64,000 nt of DNA from Cupriavidus basilensis (GCF_000876015.1 NZ_BBQM01000013.1:236015-300014); one strand, 5' to 3'. Counted from the first letter of the stretch, positions 7,898 to 17,005 are shown. Notes: generated by a model from the sequence alone, not told the origin. Made by a program: numbers and translations.

Positions 7898-10282
7898 GTG
7901 AACAGGTTGTTCTTTGCCGGCGCGACGCCGGCTGCGAATGCGCCGGCGCAGCCGCGCGCGCGCGGGCGGCGCGCGCTGCTCGACCACCTCGGCTGGATCG
8001 TCGGGCTCGCGGTTGCCGGCGGGGTGGCCGGCGCGCTGGTGGCGCTGTCCACGCCGCCGCGCTACCGGGTCGAGGCGCTGGTGCAGATGGCGCCGCGCAA
8101 TGCCGCGCAGGGCAATGTGTCCGCGGCGCAGTTCGATGCCGGCATGCTGACCAGCCGCGCGGTGGTCGGGCCGGTGGTGGAGCGTCTGCGCCTGGACGTG
8201 TCGGCCGCGCCGGTGCGCGCGCCGCTGCTGGGGGCGCTCGCCGAGCGCCTGGCCGAGCCCGGCCGCGTGCTCGCGCCGTGGCCCGAGGGCCTCGGTTACG
8301 CCTGGGGCGGCGAGCGCGCGCGGGTGGACAGCCTGTCGGTGCCCGAGCGCCTGCTCAACGTGCCGCTCACGCTGGTGGCCCAGCCCGAAGGCCGCTACCG
8401 GCTCTACGCGGGCGAGGCCATGCTGCTCGACGGCGCGGTCGGCGAGCCCGCCGCGGGCAACGACGTGGAGCTGCAGGTCGGGCAGCTCGACGCGCGGCCC
8501 GGCACGCGCTTCGAACTGATGCGGCGCGATCCGCTGTCGGTGATCGACGCCATCACCGGCGAGCTGGTGGTGGACGAGCACACGCGCGACGCCGGCACCG
8601 TGCGCATCGCGTGGCGCTACCCGGACCGCAAGCTCGCCGCCGCGCTGGTCAACGGCGTGGCGCAGTCCTACATCGACAGTCAGACCAGCCAGCGCCGCGA
8701 CGACGCCGCCGGCAGCCTGGCCTTCGTCACCAGCGAGCTGCCGCGCGTGCAGCGCGAGCTCGAGCGCGCGGAGGCGGCGCTCACGCGCTACCGCGCGCGC
8801 AGCGGCACGATGGCGCCCACGCAGGAGGCGCAGTCCTACCTCAACGGCAGCATGGACTACCAGCGCCAGATCGCCGCGCTGCGCCTGGAGCGCACCCGCC
8901 TGCTGCAGCGCTTCACCACCGACAGCAACGAAGTGCGCACCGTCGACACGCAGATCCAGGAACTGGGCAAGGTGCGGCGCGACATGGATTCGCGCATGCA
9001 GAACCTGTCCGAGACCGAGCGCGAATCGGTGGCGCTCACGCGCGACGTCAAGGTCGCCGAGGACATGTACATGACGCTGCGCAACCGCGAGCAGCAGCTC
9101 TCGCTGGCGCAGTCCGACCGCTCCAGCACCATGCGCATCGTCGACCCGGCGCTGCCGCCGGCGCGCCCGGACGGCCCGGGCCCGCTGCCGCTGGCCGGCG
9201 GCGGCGCGCTGCTCGGCCTGTGCCTGAGCCTGATCGGCGTGGCCGCGCGCCAGCGCCTCAAGCCCTCGGTGGCCGACGCGGCCGACGCCGAGGCGCGGCT
9301 CGGCATGCCCATGCTCGGCGAGATCGCCTTCAGCAGCGAGCAGGCCGAGCTCGAGCAGCAGGCCGAGGTGCATCGCCGCCTGGGCATGATGATGGGGTTC
9401 GCCGGCGCGCCCGGCCCGCGGCTCTACGCCCCGGCGCCCGGCACCGCGCTGGCCGAGCCCGGCGAGTTCGCCTCCAGCGAGGGCGACCGGCTGCTGCGCT
9501 GCGGCCTGCACGACCGCTTCCTGCTGGCGCGCCGCTCGCCGCATTCGGTCGCGGTGGAAGGCCTGCGTAGCGTGCGCGCGGCGCTGCATTTCGCCGTGCG
9601 CAACGCGCCCGACTGCGTGCTCGCGGTGACGAGCCCCGCGCCCGGCGCGGGCAAGACCTTCGCCGCGGTCAACCTCGCGGTGCTGTTCGCCGAGGCCGGC
9701 CAGCGCGTGCTGCTCATCGACGCCGACCTGCGCCGCGGCAGGGTCGCGCACTGGTTCGACCAGGCGCCCGAGCCGGGGCTGGCCGACCTGCTGGCGGGGC
9801 GCGCCGATCCCGCCACGGTGGTGCGGCCCACGGTGGTGTCCGGCCTGTCGCTGATCACCGCCGGCGCCACGCCGCCCAACCCGTCCGAGCTGCTGATGAT
9901 GCCCGCGCTGGCCGAGACGCTGCGCATCTGCAAGGCGCGCTTCGACCTCGTCATCATCGACACGCCGCCGGTGCTGGCGGTGGCCGACGGCACGCTGGTG
10001 GCCAACCTCGCCGGCGCCACGCTGCTGGTGGTGCGCGCCGACGTCACGCCGGCCAGCCAGGTCGACGAAGCGCTCAAGCGCCTGGCGCGCGCCGAGGCCC
10101 GCCTGGCCGGCGGCATGCTCAACGGCGTCACGCGCCGGCGCAGCAACCGCGCGGACTTCGCCGCGATGAACCCGTACCTGGGCCTGCCGCTGCCGCCCGC
10201 GCGGCCCGAAGCGCTGGCGCTGGAGGCGCGCGCCGCGCCCGCTCCGGGCGCGGACCAGCATGGCTCGATGCCGGCGGCCTGA
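7898..10282 (+). CDS. Wzz/BY-kinase-type EPS chain-length protein lacking the C-terminal tyrosine cluster
   Basis: A 794-residue inner-membrane protein with an N-terminal transmembrane helix (HLGWIVGLAVAGGVAGALVAL), a Wzz periplasmic domain with coiled coil, a GNVR segment, a second membrane helix (about LAGGGALLGLCLSLIGV) and a cytoplasmic ATPase domain. The Walker A motif is SPAPGAGKTF (Lys586), the A' motif IDADLRRGR (Asp608) and the B motif IIDTPPVL. GTG start at 7898 follows AGGGAG. Unlike the second paralogue at 23523-25769, the tail carries only one tyrosine (NPYLG) and is Ala/Pro-rich, so the usual tyrosine autophosphorylation switch seems absent. It may act as a length regulator, or as a kinase for other proteins. 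Confidence 0.9.
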   Translation: MNRLFFAGATPAANAPAQPRARGRRALLDHLGWIVGLAVAGGVAGALVALSTPPRYRVEALVQMAPRNAAQGNVSAAQFDAGMLTSRAVVGPVVERLRLDVSAAPVRAPLLGALAERLAEPGRVLAPWPEGLGYAWGGERARVDSLSVPERLLNVPLTLVAQPEGRYRLYAGEAMLLDGAVGEPAAGNDVELQVGQLDARPGTRFELMRRDPLSVIDAITGELVVDEHTRDAGTVRIAWRYPDRKLAAALVNGVAQSYIDSQTSQRRDDAAGSLAFVTSELPRVQRELERAEAALTRYRARSGTMAPTQEAQSYLNGSMDYQRQIAALRLERTRLLQRFTTDSNEVRTVDTQIQELGKVRRDMDSRMQNLSETERESVALTRDVKVAEDMYMTLRNREQQLSLAQSDRSSTMRIVDPALPPARPDGPGPLPLAGGGALLGLCLSLIGVAARQRLKPSVADAADAEARLGMPMLGEIAFSSEQAELEQQAEVHRRLGMMMGFAGAPGPRLYAPAPGTALAEPGEFASSEGDRLLRCGLHDRFLLARRSPHSVAVEGLRSVRAALHFAVRNAPDCVLAVTSPAPGAGKTFAAVNLAVLFAEAGQRVLLIDADLRRGRVAHWFDQAPEPGLADLLAGRADPATVVRPTVVSGLSLITAGATPPNPSELLMMPALAETLRICKARFDLVIIDTPPVLAVADGTLVANLAGATLLVVRADVTPASQVDEALKRLARAEARLAGGMLNGVTRRRSNRADFAAMNPYLGLPLPPARPEALALEARAAPAPGADQHGSMPAA

Positions 10283-10311
10283 CGGCCCGCGGCATGGCGC
10301 GGCGGCCGGCA

Positions 10312-10331
10312 GCGTACCCGTTTCTGCGTGC
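10312..10331 (-). repeat. Dispersed repeat GCAGAAACGGGTACGC, copy A
   Basis: On the plus strand it reads GCGTACCCGTTTCTGCGTGC. The identical 20 bases recur at 10436-10455, and the 16-base core recurs four more times at 45441-45699. It lies 30 bases after the tyrosine-kinase-like gene ends. Confidence 0.75.
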
Positions 10332-10435
10332 CCGCGGGCAGGCCGCGAGTGGGGCGCAAACGTGGTGCTTTCCGGCCCCGCACGCGCGCCGGCAGCGGGT
10401 TTCGGCGCCGCCGCCGGCACGCGCGCGACAACAAA

Positions 10436-10455
10436 GCGTACCCGTTTCTGCGTGC
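10436..10455 (-). repeat. Dispersed repeat GCAGAAACGGGTACGC, copy B
   Basis: Identical over 20 bases to copy A (10312-10331) and in the same orientation, 45 bases before the next start codon. Confidence 0.75.
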
Positions 10456-10500
10456 GCAAGATGCCAGGGGCCCAAGCCCCGTTTTTCATTGGGAGAGGTG

Positions 10501-12324
10501 ATGAAACCGGTCTTGTTCGAAGGATGCGCCGGCTGGCTGCATGAAGCCGCGGGCAGCACGGGCGTGGTGCTGTGCAACCCGCACGGCCACGAGGCGATGT
10601 GGTCCCACCGCGCGTTCCGGCACCTGGCCGACGACCTCGCCGCGGCCGGGGTGCCGGCGCTGCGCTTCGACTATCCCGGCACCGGCGACGCCGCCGGCAG
10701 CGGCGCCGAGCAAGAGCACATCGCGTGGTGCGTGCACGGCATCCTGGCCGCGGTCGGCACCCTGCGCGAGCAGGGTGGCGTGGAGCGCGTGGTGCTATGC
10801 GGCCTGCGCCTGGGCGCCGCGCTGGCGGTGCTCGCGGCCGAGGCGCTGGCCGCGCGCGATCCCGCCGTGGTGGCCGGGCTGGTGCTGCTGGCGCCGGTGG
10901 TAAACGGGCGCAACTACCTGCGCGAACTGCGCGCGCTGCATACCGGCTGGCTCAACAACGTGATCCCCGACATCGCGCAGGCGCCGCCCGCCGACGGCGC
11001 GCTCGACGTGCTCGCCTACCGCTTCCAGGCCGACACCGTGGCCGCGCTCGAAGGCCTGCGCCTGGCGCGCCGCAAGGGCTGCCCGGCGCCGCGCGTGCTG
11101 CTGCTCGACGCCTGGCCGGGCACCGCGTCGCCGGTCGCAGAAATGGGTACGCTTTACCGCGCGTCGGGCGCCGAGGTCACGCTGGACGGCTTTCCCGAGT
11201 ACGCCGGCATGATGCAGGCGGCCGAGTACGCTCGCGTGCCGGAGGCCGCCTGGCAGGCCGTGCTGGCGTGGCTCGGCCCGGTGCCCAGGGCCGCCGCGCG
11301 CGCCGCGCCGGCGGCGCAGGAGCCGCGCCCGGCGCTGGAGTGGGAGGTCGACGGCGTGCGCGAGCAGCGGGTCTGGCTGGACCACGGCCGCCAGTTCGGC
11401 ATCCTGTGCCAGCCGGCGCGGCGCGCGCCCAACGGCGTGGCCATCGTGTTCCCGAACACCGGCGGCAACCACCACGTCGGCGACGGGCGGCTGTTCGTCA
11501 TGCTGTCGCGCGAGCTGGCGCGCCGCGGCGTGACCGCGCTGCGCCTGGACCTGTCGGCGCTCGGCGACAGCCCCGCGCCGGCGCGCCAGATGAGCATCCC
11601 CGCCGTATACGACCCCTGCGCCTGCGAGGACGCCAGCGCCGCGGTGGACTGGCTGCGCGCGCAGGGCCTGCGCCGCGTGGTGGTCTCGGGCGTATGCTCG
11701 GGCGCCTACATCAGCCTGCACGTGGCCCTGCGCAACCCCAACGTGTCAGGCGTGGTGCTGGCCAACCTCGCCAAGTTCCGCTGGGACGAGGCCGACACGG
11801 CCGCCGCCAGCGAGCGCGTGCAGTCCATGCGCGGCTACGCCGCCGCGGTGCGCCGCGTCGAGAACTGGCAGCGGCTGCTGCGCGGCGAGGTCAGGGTGGT
11901 GCCGATCCTCCACGGCTTCGTGCGGCGCGGCGCGCGCCGCCTGGGCCAGCGCGCCGCGTCCGCGCTGGCGCGCTGGCGCCGCGGCGAGGACACCACCACC
12001 GTGACCGGCTTCGCGCGCGCCGCCATGCGCGAGCTGGACCGGCGCGGCGTGCAGACCGACTTCCTGTTCGGCATGAGCGACCTCGGCCTGGAAGAAGCCA
12101 GGGACCGTTTCGGCGGCAACCTGGAGGCGCTGCAGGGGCTCGCGCACATCCGCGTGCGGACCCTGCCGAAGTTCGACCATTCGCTGTTCCTCGAGGAAAG
12201 CCGCGCGGCGCTGTGCGCCTACCTGGTGCGCTACATGGAGCAGCAGGCCGCGCGCGGCGAGGCGGCCGGCAGCGGCGAGCGCGTGGAGCTGGCCGACGCC
12301 GTGGCGGGCAGCGCGGGCGCCTGA
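10501..12324 (+). CDS. Tandem two-domain alpha/beta hydrolase (exosortase-associated-hydrolase-like)
   Basis: A 607-residue cytoplasmic protein made of two alpha/beta-hydrolase domains, about 1-275 and 280-600. Each has the oxyanion and strand pattern of the fold (LCNPHGHEAMWSHRAFRHLAD; IVFPNTGGNHHVGDGRLFVM). At the nucleophile elbow domain 1 has GLRLG, with Arg instead of Ser, and domain 2 has GVCSG, with Cys instead of Ser. GLRLG is also seen, from memory, in hydrolases linked to exosortase/EPS loci. The start is at the ATG after GGGAGAGGTG. Its stop faces the stop of the next gene 12 bases away. A role in EPS or lipid-linked precursor acyl chemistry is plausible but unproven; domain 1 is probably non-catalytic. 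Confidence 0.82.
   Translation: MKPVLFEGCAGWLHEAAGSTGVVLCNPHGHEAMWSHRAFRHLADDLAAAGVPALRFDYPGTGDAAGSGAEQEHIAWCVHGILAAVGTLREQGGVERVVLCGLRLGAALAVLAAEALAARDPAVVAGLVLLAPVVNGRNYLRELRALHTGWLNNVIPDIAQAPPADGALDVLAYRFQADTVAALEGLRLARRKGCPAPRVLLLDAWPGTASPVAEMGTLYRASGAEVTLDGFPEYAGMMQAAEYARVPEAAWQAVLAWLGPVPRAAARAAPAAQEPRPALEWEVDGVREQRVWLDHGRQFGILCQPARRAPNGVAIVFPNTGGNHHVGDGRLFVMLSRELARRGVTALRLDLSALGDSPAPARQMSIPAVYDPCACEDASAAVDWLRAQGLRRVVVSGVCSGAYISLHVALRNPNVSGVVLANLAKFRWDEADTAAASERVQSMRGYAAAVRRVENWQRLLRGEVRVVPILHGFVRRGARRLGQRAASALARWRRGEDTTTVTGFARAAMRELDRRGVQTDFLFGMSDLGLEEARDRFGGNLEALQGLAHIRVRTLPKFDHSLFLEESRAALCAYLVRYMEQQAARGEAAGSGERVELADAVAGSAGA
11137..11152 (+). repeat. Diverged copy of the dispersed repeat inside a gene
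   Basis: Reads GCAGAAATGGGTACGC, one mismatch from the 16-base core found at 10312, 10436, 45441, 45484, 45649 and 45684. It lies within the double-hydrolase coding sequence, where it encodes AEMGTL. One mismatch in 16 could be chance, so this copy is weaker evidence. Confidence 0.4.
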
Positions 12325-12336
12325 GCCCGGCGCGGT

Positions 12337-13590
12337 TCAGTGGTTGTCGCCGGCAGCCGGCGCCGCCGCGCCCGCGTAGCGCTCGAGGAAGGCCGCGATC
12401 CTGGCGCGCGCGATCTGCGTGGCAAAGCCGCCCCAGTGATGGGCGAAGGCGTGGTCGGTGGCGCGCAGCAGGCAGGTCTCGTGCGGCACGCCGTGGCGGG
12501 CCAGCGCGTCGTCCAGCAGCCCGGCCTGCTCGGACGCGATCACGCGGTCGCTCAGGCCGATGAGCGTGATGGTGGGCGGGGTTTGCGCGCCGACGTGGCT
12601 CAGCGGCGACAGCAGGCGGTAGCGCTGCGGCTGCGCCGCGGGCGTGCCGCCGGCATACGCCCGCAAGGCGGCCCGTATGTGCGGCGGCGTGGCCGGCGCG
12701 TCATGCAGCCGCGCCAGGTCGGCCGGACCGAACAGGTTGACCACGCTCCTGACCGCGACCGGCCGCGCCGCGCACGACGGCGGCAGGCGCGCGTCGCCCG
12801 CGCTGTAGGCGGCCAGCGCGGCGAGGTTGCCGCCGGCGGAGCTGCCCATGATGCTGATGCGCGCGGGGTCGACGTGGTAGTCGGCCGCATGCGCGGCGAC
12901 CCAGCCCAGCGCGCACTTGACGTCGCCGACCTCGTCCTGCCAGCGCGCATTCGGCGGCATGCGGTATTCCACGTCGAACACCTCGTAGCCGAGCCCGTTC
13001 AGCCAGCGGTTCCAGTCCGGCGTCATGCTGCGGTTGCCGCGCACCCAGCCGCCGCCGTGCACCTGCACGATGGCCGGGCGCAGCGGGCCGTCGCCGGGCC
13101 GGCCGCTGCGCCACACGTCCAGCACCAGCCGGGTGCCGTCGGCGGCGGTGCCGTAGACCACGCTGCGCGCCGGCTGCGCCGGGCCCTTGTTGACGTGGCG
13201 CGCATTGGCGAGATAGTCGCGCAGCGACAGCGGCACCCCGAGCGCGCGCGCCTGCTGCCACGTGGCGATGGCCGGGACCAGGCCCATCGCCGCGGTCAGG
13301 ATGGCCACCACCGCGGACAGCGCCGCGGCCAGCCTGGCGCCGGCGCGCAGCGCCGCGTACCACGACACCACCGCCGCGGCCGTGACCAGCAGCAGGTGCA
13401 GCGGGAACGAGAGCGCGAGCATCGGCACCAGGTAGGACAGCACCGCCCCGGTCCTGCCCGGCCCGCCCCAGTGCCACGGGATGAGCAGGCAGAGCGCCAG
13501 CGGCGCCGTGATCGCCACCAGGGCGCAGGCCAGCAGGGTCCAGGGCCACGTCCGGGCGCGGCGCGTCCCCAGGCTTGCGGTCTTGTGCAT
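12337..13590 (-). CDS. Alpha/beta hydrolase (BD-FAE/carboxylesterase type) with N-terminal membrane segments
   Basis: A 417-residue protein whose first 115 or so residues form about three membrane helices (WPWTLLACALVAITAPLALC; AVLSYLVPMLALSFPLHLLLV; RLAAALSAVVAILTAAMGL). The rest is a hormone-sensitive-lipase/BD-FAE-like esterase: oxyanion motif HGGG (178-181), nucleophile Ser251 in GSSAG, Asp348 and His380 completing a plausible triad. The start is the ATG of MHKTASLG just after the porin stop region. The membrane part suggests the esterase domain faces the periplasm. It follows the porin gene on the same strand and may deacylate a carbohydrate or glycolipid taken up through that porin; this is inference. 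The reading frame stays open far upstream, but that extension overlaps the porin and GH5 genes and is not coding. Confidence 0.85.
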   Translation of the reverse strand: MHKTASLGTRRARTWPWTLLACALVAITAPLALCLLIPWHWGGPGRTGAVLSYLVPMLALSFPLHLLLVTAAAVVSWYAALRAGARLAAALSAVVAILTAAMGLVPAIATWQQARALGVPLSLRDYLANARHVNKGPAQPARSVVYGTAADGTRLVLDVWRSGRPGDGPLRPAIVQVHGGGWVRGNRSMTPDWNRWLNGLGYEVFDVEYRMPPNARWQDEVGDVKCALGWVAAHAADYHVDPARISIMGSSAGGNLAALAAYSAGDARLPPSCAARPVAVRSVVNLFGPADLARLHDAPATPPHIRAALRAYAGGTPAAQPQRYRLLSPLSHVGAQTPPTITLIGLSDRVIASEQAGLLDDALARHGVPHETCLLRATDHAFAHHWGGFATQIARARIAAFLERYAGAAAPAAGDNH

Positions 13591-13649
13591 CGTTTTGTCT
13601 CCGCGATGTCGCGTGCCGCCAGCCGGTACCCCGGCATGGCCGGCACGGC

Positions 13650-14819
13650 TCAGAACTTGGTCCGGATGCCGAGCGTGGCGGCGAACATGCTGTCCTTGCC
13701 GCTGGCGAGATAGTAGCCGTTGACGAAGCCGCCCGCGGCGGTGTCCAGGCCGATGCCGGCGTGCTTCGCGTAGGCGCCGAGCACGTAGACGTTGGTGCGC
13801 CTGGACAGGCTGTAGTCGGCGATGAACAGCACCTGCCAGGGGTTCTTCGCGTTGGTGGCGGGCAGCCGGTTGAGGCTGGCGTTGGCGAGCTTGATGTCGT
13901 CGTAGTAATACGCCAGCGTCAGGTTCAGCGCCGGCGTGGCGAGATAGTTGGCGCCGATCCAGTACATGTTGTCGCGCATCAGCGTGGCGCCCGCGCCGTT
14001 CTTGTCCAGGCCCCAGCGCACGCCGCCCTGCAGCGTGAGCGCGCCGTTGACGTAGTTGCCCGCGACGCCGGCGCGCCGGAAGGTGCCGCTGTCGCCGGCC
14101 GCGGTCAGGGTCGGGTTGTACTGGTCGTAGGCGACGGCGACGCCGTAGCGGCCGAGCGCGTAGTTGAGCGCCGTGCCGTAGCCGGTGTCGCGGCGGAACT
14201 GGCCCGGCACCTCGCCCGAGGAGAAGATGCCGTTGCCGAAGGACCAGTGCGCCAGCGCGATCAGCGGGCCGACCTGGGCGGCGAACTTGGCCATGTTGTC
14301 CGAGCGCGAACTGTAGCCCCCGAGCGCGCCGGCCGGCTCGTATTTCGTGTACGCGGCCGGCGCGAAGTTGGCGAAGCCGTCGTAGATGGAGGTGCTCTGG
14401 CGGCCGAAGGTCACGCGCCACGCGCCGTGGCCGCCGAGGCCGACCAGGGCCTGGCGCCCGAACAGGCGGCCGTTGAAGGCCAGCCTGCCGTCGTCGGCGG
14501 TGAAGCCGCTTTCCAGCACGAACAGGGCCTTGAGGCCGCCGCCGAGGTCTTCCTCGCCGCGCATGCCGAAGCGCGAGCCGGCCAGGTTGCCGGAGCTCAT
14601 GCGCACCGTGTTGTGGCCGGCGCCGGTGGCGTAGCCGTTGGCGGCCGTGGGGACCTTGTCGGAAAAGTGGCTCAGGTATTCGATGCCGGCGTCCATCACG
14701 CCATAGAGGATCAGGTTCGACTGCGACTGCGACTGCGCCTGCGCCGATCCGGCGATCAGCGCGGTGCCGCCGGTCAAGATGGCGTTGCGCAAGTGCTTGC
14801 ATGCTTGGGGCTGCTTCAT
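13650..14819 (-). CDS. Outer-membrane porin (Gram-negative OmpC-like, Burkholderiales type)
   Basis: A 389-residue general porin. It has a signal peptide (AILTGGTALIAGSAQA, cut before QSQSQ), then LILYGVMDAGIEYLS, the classic first strand of betaproteobacterial porins, many alternating beta strands, and a C-terminal strand ending in KF (FAATLGIRTKF) as required for Bam recognition. Motifs RFGMRGEEDLGGGLKALFVLESGF and FGRQALVGL are highly typical. It lies between the GH5 and alpha/beta-hydrolase genes on the same strand. The neighbours suggest it admits glycolipid- or polysaccharide-derived substrates, but porin sequence alone does not give specificity. Confidence 0.93.
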   Translation of the reverse strand: MKQPQACKHLRNAILTGGTALIAGSAQAQSQSQSNLILYGVMDAGIEYLSHFSDKVPTAANGYATGAGHNTVRMSSGNLAGSRFGMRGEEDLGGGLKALFVLESGFTADDGRLAFNGRLFGRQALVGLGGHGAWRVTFGRQSTSIYDGFANFAPAAYTKYEPAGALGGYSSRSDNMAKFAAQVGPLIALAHWSFGNGIFSSGEVPGQFRRDTGYGTALNYALGRYGVAVAYDQYNPTLTAAGDSGTFRRAGVAGNYVNGALTLQGGVRWGLDKNGAGATLMRDNMYWIGANYLATPALNLTLAYYYDDIKLANASLNRLPATNAKNPWQVLFIADYSLSRRTNVYVLGAYAKHAGIGLDTAAGGFVNGYYLASGKDSMFAATLGIRTKF

Positions 14820-14894
14820 CCTTGTCCACTCCTTTTTTTTCGGTTGTTGGCGACATGGATCGCCGGCCGCCGCGGCTGGCGCGCCGCGCGCCGG

Positions 14895-16868
14895 TCATGC
14901 GCCGCGCGGCGCGGCGCGGCGGCGGCACGTGACGCGCACGGCGCCGTCCGCGGCGGCCCAGATGCGGGCCCGCCCGCCGCGCCGGTCTTCCTCGCTGTGC
15001 CGCACCGGGCCGCTGGCGGTGATCTCCGCGCCGTGCGGAAACTGCGCGCGCGGCAGCACCAGCTCGGTCGGCGCCGGCACCGCCGCGTCGGCCTCGTACT
15101 CGACGACGAACAGGCCCGCGCCGCGCTCGAAGGACATCGCGCCCAGGCGCCCCTGCACCGCGCACGCATAGGGCCGCGCGAAGCCGGCCACCGCGCGGCC
15201 GCCGTCGCAGGCCGGGTCGGCCGGGTCGATCTGGTCGGCCGAGAAGATCGAGAGGTCTTCCTGGTTCCACTGGTCGCCGATGCGCGGGTCGTTGCGGTTG
15301 CCCGCCGTGTAGTTCCACTGCGTGGCGCTGAGCAGCAGCCGGTCCAGCGCCTCGTACATCAGCTCGAGCGCCACCGTGTGCGGCGCGAAGGCGTCGCGCC
15401 TGCCGGCGGCCCACTGCGCGTAGGCCAGGCCGTCGTCGAGATCGTAGGGAATGCCGAATTCGCCGATCAGCGTGGGCGCGCCGCCGCCGGGAAAGCGGCG
15501 CGCGGCGTCCCTGAGCGCGGCCAGTTGCCGCACGTGCCGCTCGCGCAGCGCCGCCGGCCCTTCGGCGCGCTCGCCGGTCAGCAGGTCGACGCTGGCGCCG
15601 GGGTCGAAGGTTCTGGTCATCACCAGCGCCAGGTCGTACCAGTGGCAGGTGTTGACCGACTGCGCCGGCATGCGCGCGGGATAGTCGCGCCCGGTGAGCA
15701 TGCCGATCGGATCCATCTGCGCCATCAGCAGCCAGTCGGCGCGGTGGGCGCGGATGCGCGCCGCGGCCTGGGTGAAGAACGGCGCGAACACGTCCTCGGC
15801 GATGTCCAGCCCGCGGCCGTCGACGCGGTCGAAGGCGTGTTCGTCGAGCGGCACGGCGATGCCGTCGTCGAGCCGGTAGATGCCCGCGCGCTCGAACGGG
15901 CAGGCCGCGCCGTCGCGCCAGATCGGGCGGGCGGCCGCGTTGAGCACGCGGGTGGCGCGCGGCGCGGCGGCGCTCGAGGGGTCCAGCGGATTCGGCGGAT
16001 TCAGCGCGACCTCGGTCGGGATGCCGCGCGCGGTCGCCAGCGCCGCGAGCGGCGTGACGACGGGCCCGGGCAGCGGCAGGCCGCGGTCGGTCGAGAGCGC
16101 CTGCCCGAGCCAGCCCAGCCCCGGCTCGTTGAGCATGTCGAAGCCGATCACGTGCGGCAGGTCGCGCACGCGCAGCGCGATCTGCTCGGCCGCGCCGAGG
16201 AAATGCTCCAGCAGATAGTCCTGCACGTTGCGCCCCGCGATGCGGAAGTCCGGCGTCAGCCGGCGGCCGGCCCAGAACAGCGTCCACATGATGCCGTTGG
16301 CCGCCAGCCGGTAGTTGAGCGGCCAGCTCATGCGCGCATAGCCGGGCTGGAGCGGGCTGGCGTCGGCGAAGTCGAAGCGGTGCTGCATGACGTGCGCCGC
16401 GTGCGCGGCATCGAACGCGCGGCAGTCGAGCCCGACCGCCTCGAGCGTCCAGCCCGGCGCGCCGTCGCCGCCGCTCATGCGCGACCACGCATCCTGGTGG
16501 AGGTCGACGAACACGTACAGGCCATGCTCGCCCGCCTTGCGGCAGATTGCCGCGAAGTAGTCCAGGTAAGCGTGGTCGTACTGTCCGGGGCCGGCATGCT
16601 CGATGGCCTCCCAGGTGGCGAGCAGCCGCAGGCAGTTGAAGCCCCAGCCGCGGATGCGCGCGAGGTGCGCGTCCGCCTCCGCCAGCGGAAACGGGCGGCC
16701 GACGAACGAGACCTCGCGGTGGTCCGCGAAGTCGGTCGGGTACTGGGTGCCGCCGCGCGGATAGGGGACCTTGCTGTCGCCGCCGAGGTTCACGCCGCGC
16801 AGCAGGATCTGCCGGCCCTGGACATCGATGAATCGTTCGGCTTCGGTATGCAGGCGTGTCAGTGTCAT
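14895..16868 (-). CDS. Glycoside hydrolase family 5 (endoglycoceramidase/sterylglucosidase-like)
   Basis: A 657-residue protein with a cellulase-type TIM barrel followed by a C-terminal beta domain. The acid/base is Glu248 in FDMLNEPGLGW and the nucleophile is Glu470 in TLIGEFGIPYDL; the N-terminal segment RQILLRGVNLGGDSK and the insert between the two glutamates fit GH5 glycosylceramidase or steryl-glucosidase relatives rather than cellulases. No signal peptide is seen, so it is probably cytoplasmic. I use the ATG at 16868 because AGGGAACG precedes it; a start 21 bases upstream lacks a ribosome-binding site. It is divergent from a TetR regulator, with a palindrome between them. Confidence 0.85.
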   Translation of the reverse strand: MTLTRLHTEAERFIDVQGRQILLRGVNLGGDSKVPYPRGGTQYPTDFADHREVSFVGRPFPLAEADAHLARIRGWGFNCLRLLATWEAIEHAGPGQYDHAYLDYFAAICRKAGEHGLYVFVDLHQDAWSRMSGGDGAPGWTLEAVGLDCRAFDAAHAAHVMQHRFDFADASPLQPGYARMSWPLNYRLAANGIMWTLFWAGRRLTPDFRIAGRNVQDYLLEHFLGAAEQIALRVRDLPHVIGFDMLNEPGLGWLGQALSTDRGLPLPGPVVTPLAALATARGIPTEVALNPPNPLDPSSAAAPRATRVLNAAARPIWRDGAACPFERAGIYRLDDGIAVPLDEHAFDRVDGRGLDIAEDVFAPFFTQAAARIRAHRADWLLMAQMDPIGMLTGRDYPARMPAQSVNTCHWYDLALVMTRTFDPGASVDLLTGERAEGPAALRERHVRQLAALRDAARRFPGGGAPTLIGEFGIPYDLDDGLAYAQWAAGRRDAFAPHTVALELMYEALDRLLLSATQWNYTAGNRNDPRIGDQWNQEDLSIFSADQIDPADPACDGGRAVAGFARPYACAVQGRLGAMSFERGAGLFVVEYEADAAVPAPTELVLPRAQFPHGAEITASGPVRHSEEDRRGGRARIWAAADGAVRVTCRRRAAPRGA

Positions 16869-16901
16869 GTCGTTCCCTGTCGTTCCCATGTCGGAGGTCG
16901 C

Positions 16902-16914
16902 AAGTTATTAACTT
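16902..16914. promoter_or_regulatory. Palindrome between GH5 and TetR genes, candidate operator
   Basis: AAGTTATTAACTT is a perfect 13-base palindrome with a central T. It lies 34 bases upstream of the GH5 start codon and about 90 bases upstream of the TetR start, in an AT-rich patch of an otherwise GC-rich region. This is the usual position for a TetR operator that controls both divergent genes. Binding is inferred from position only. Confidence 0.55.
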
Positions 16915-17005
16915 TCCAGTAGGTTAGTTTGTTTGCGCGAAAAGTACACATGGGGTTTACAATGGCACGCGGCAATTGCCCCCAAATCCGAAATCGGAGC
17001 CATCA

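Larger units (their letters stand above)
10283..10500. other. Spacer carrying two copies of the 16-base dispersed repeat
   Basis: The gap between the tyrosine-kinase-like gene and the double hydrolase gene holds two identical 20-base copies of GCGTACCCGTTTCTGCGTGC, 124 bases apart. The other copies in the window read in the opposite orientation. The last 10 bases before the next gene contain GGGAGAGG, its ribosome-binding site. No coding sequence is supported. Confidence 0.6.

Noticed and set aside
10572..12563. Long plus-strand frame overlapping the double hydrolase
   Set aside because: Arg/Ala-rich, no motif, runs past the end of the real gene into the convergent one.
12337..16488. Very long minus-strand open frame of about 1380 codons
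   Set aside because: Only its last 417 codons encode a recognisable protein (the membrane esterase). Upstream it overlaps the porin and GH5 genes in another frame and is Arg/Ala-rich, the usual mirror of GC-rich coding DNA.
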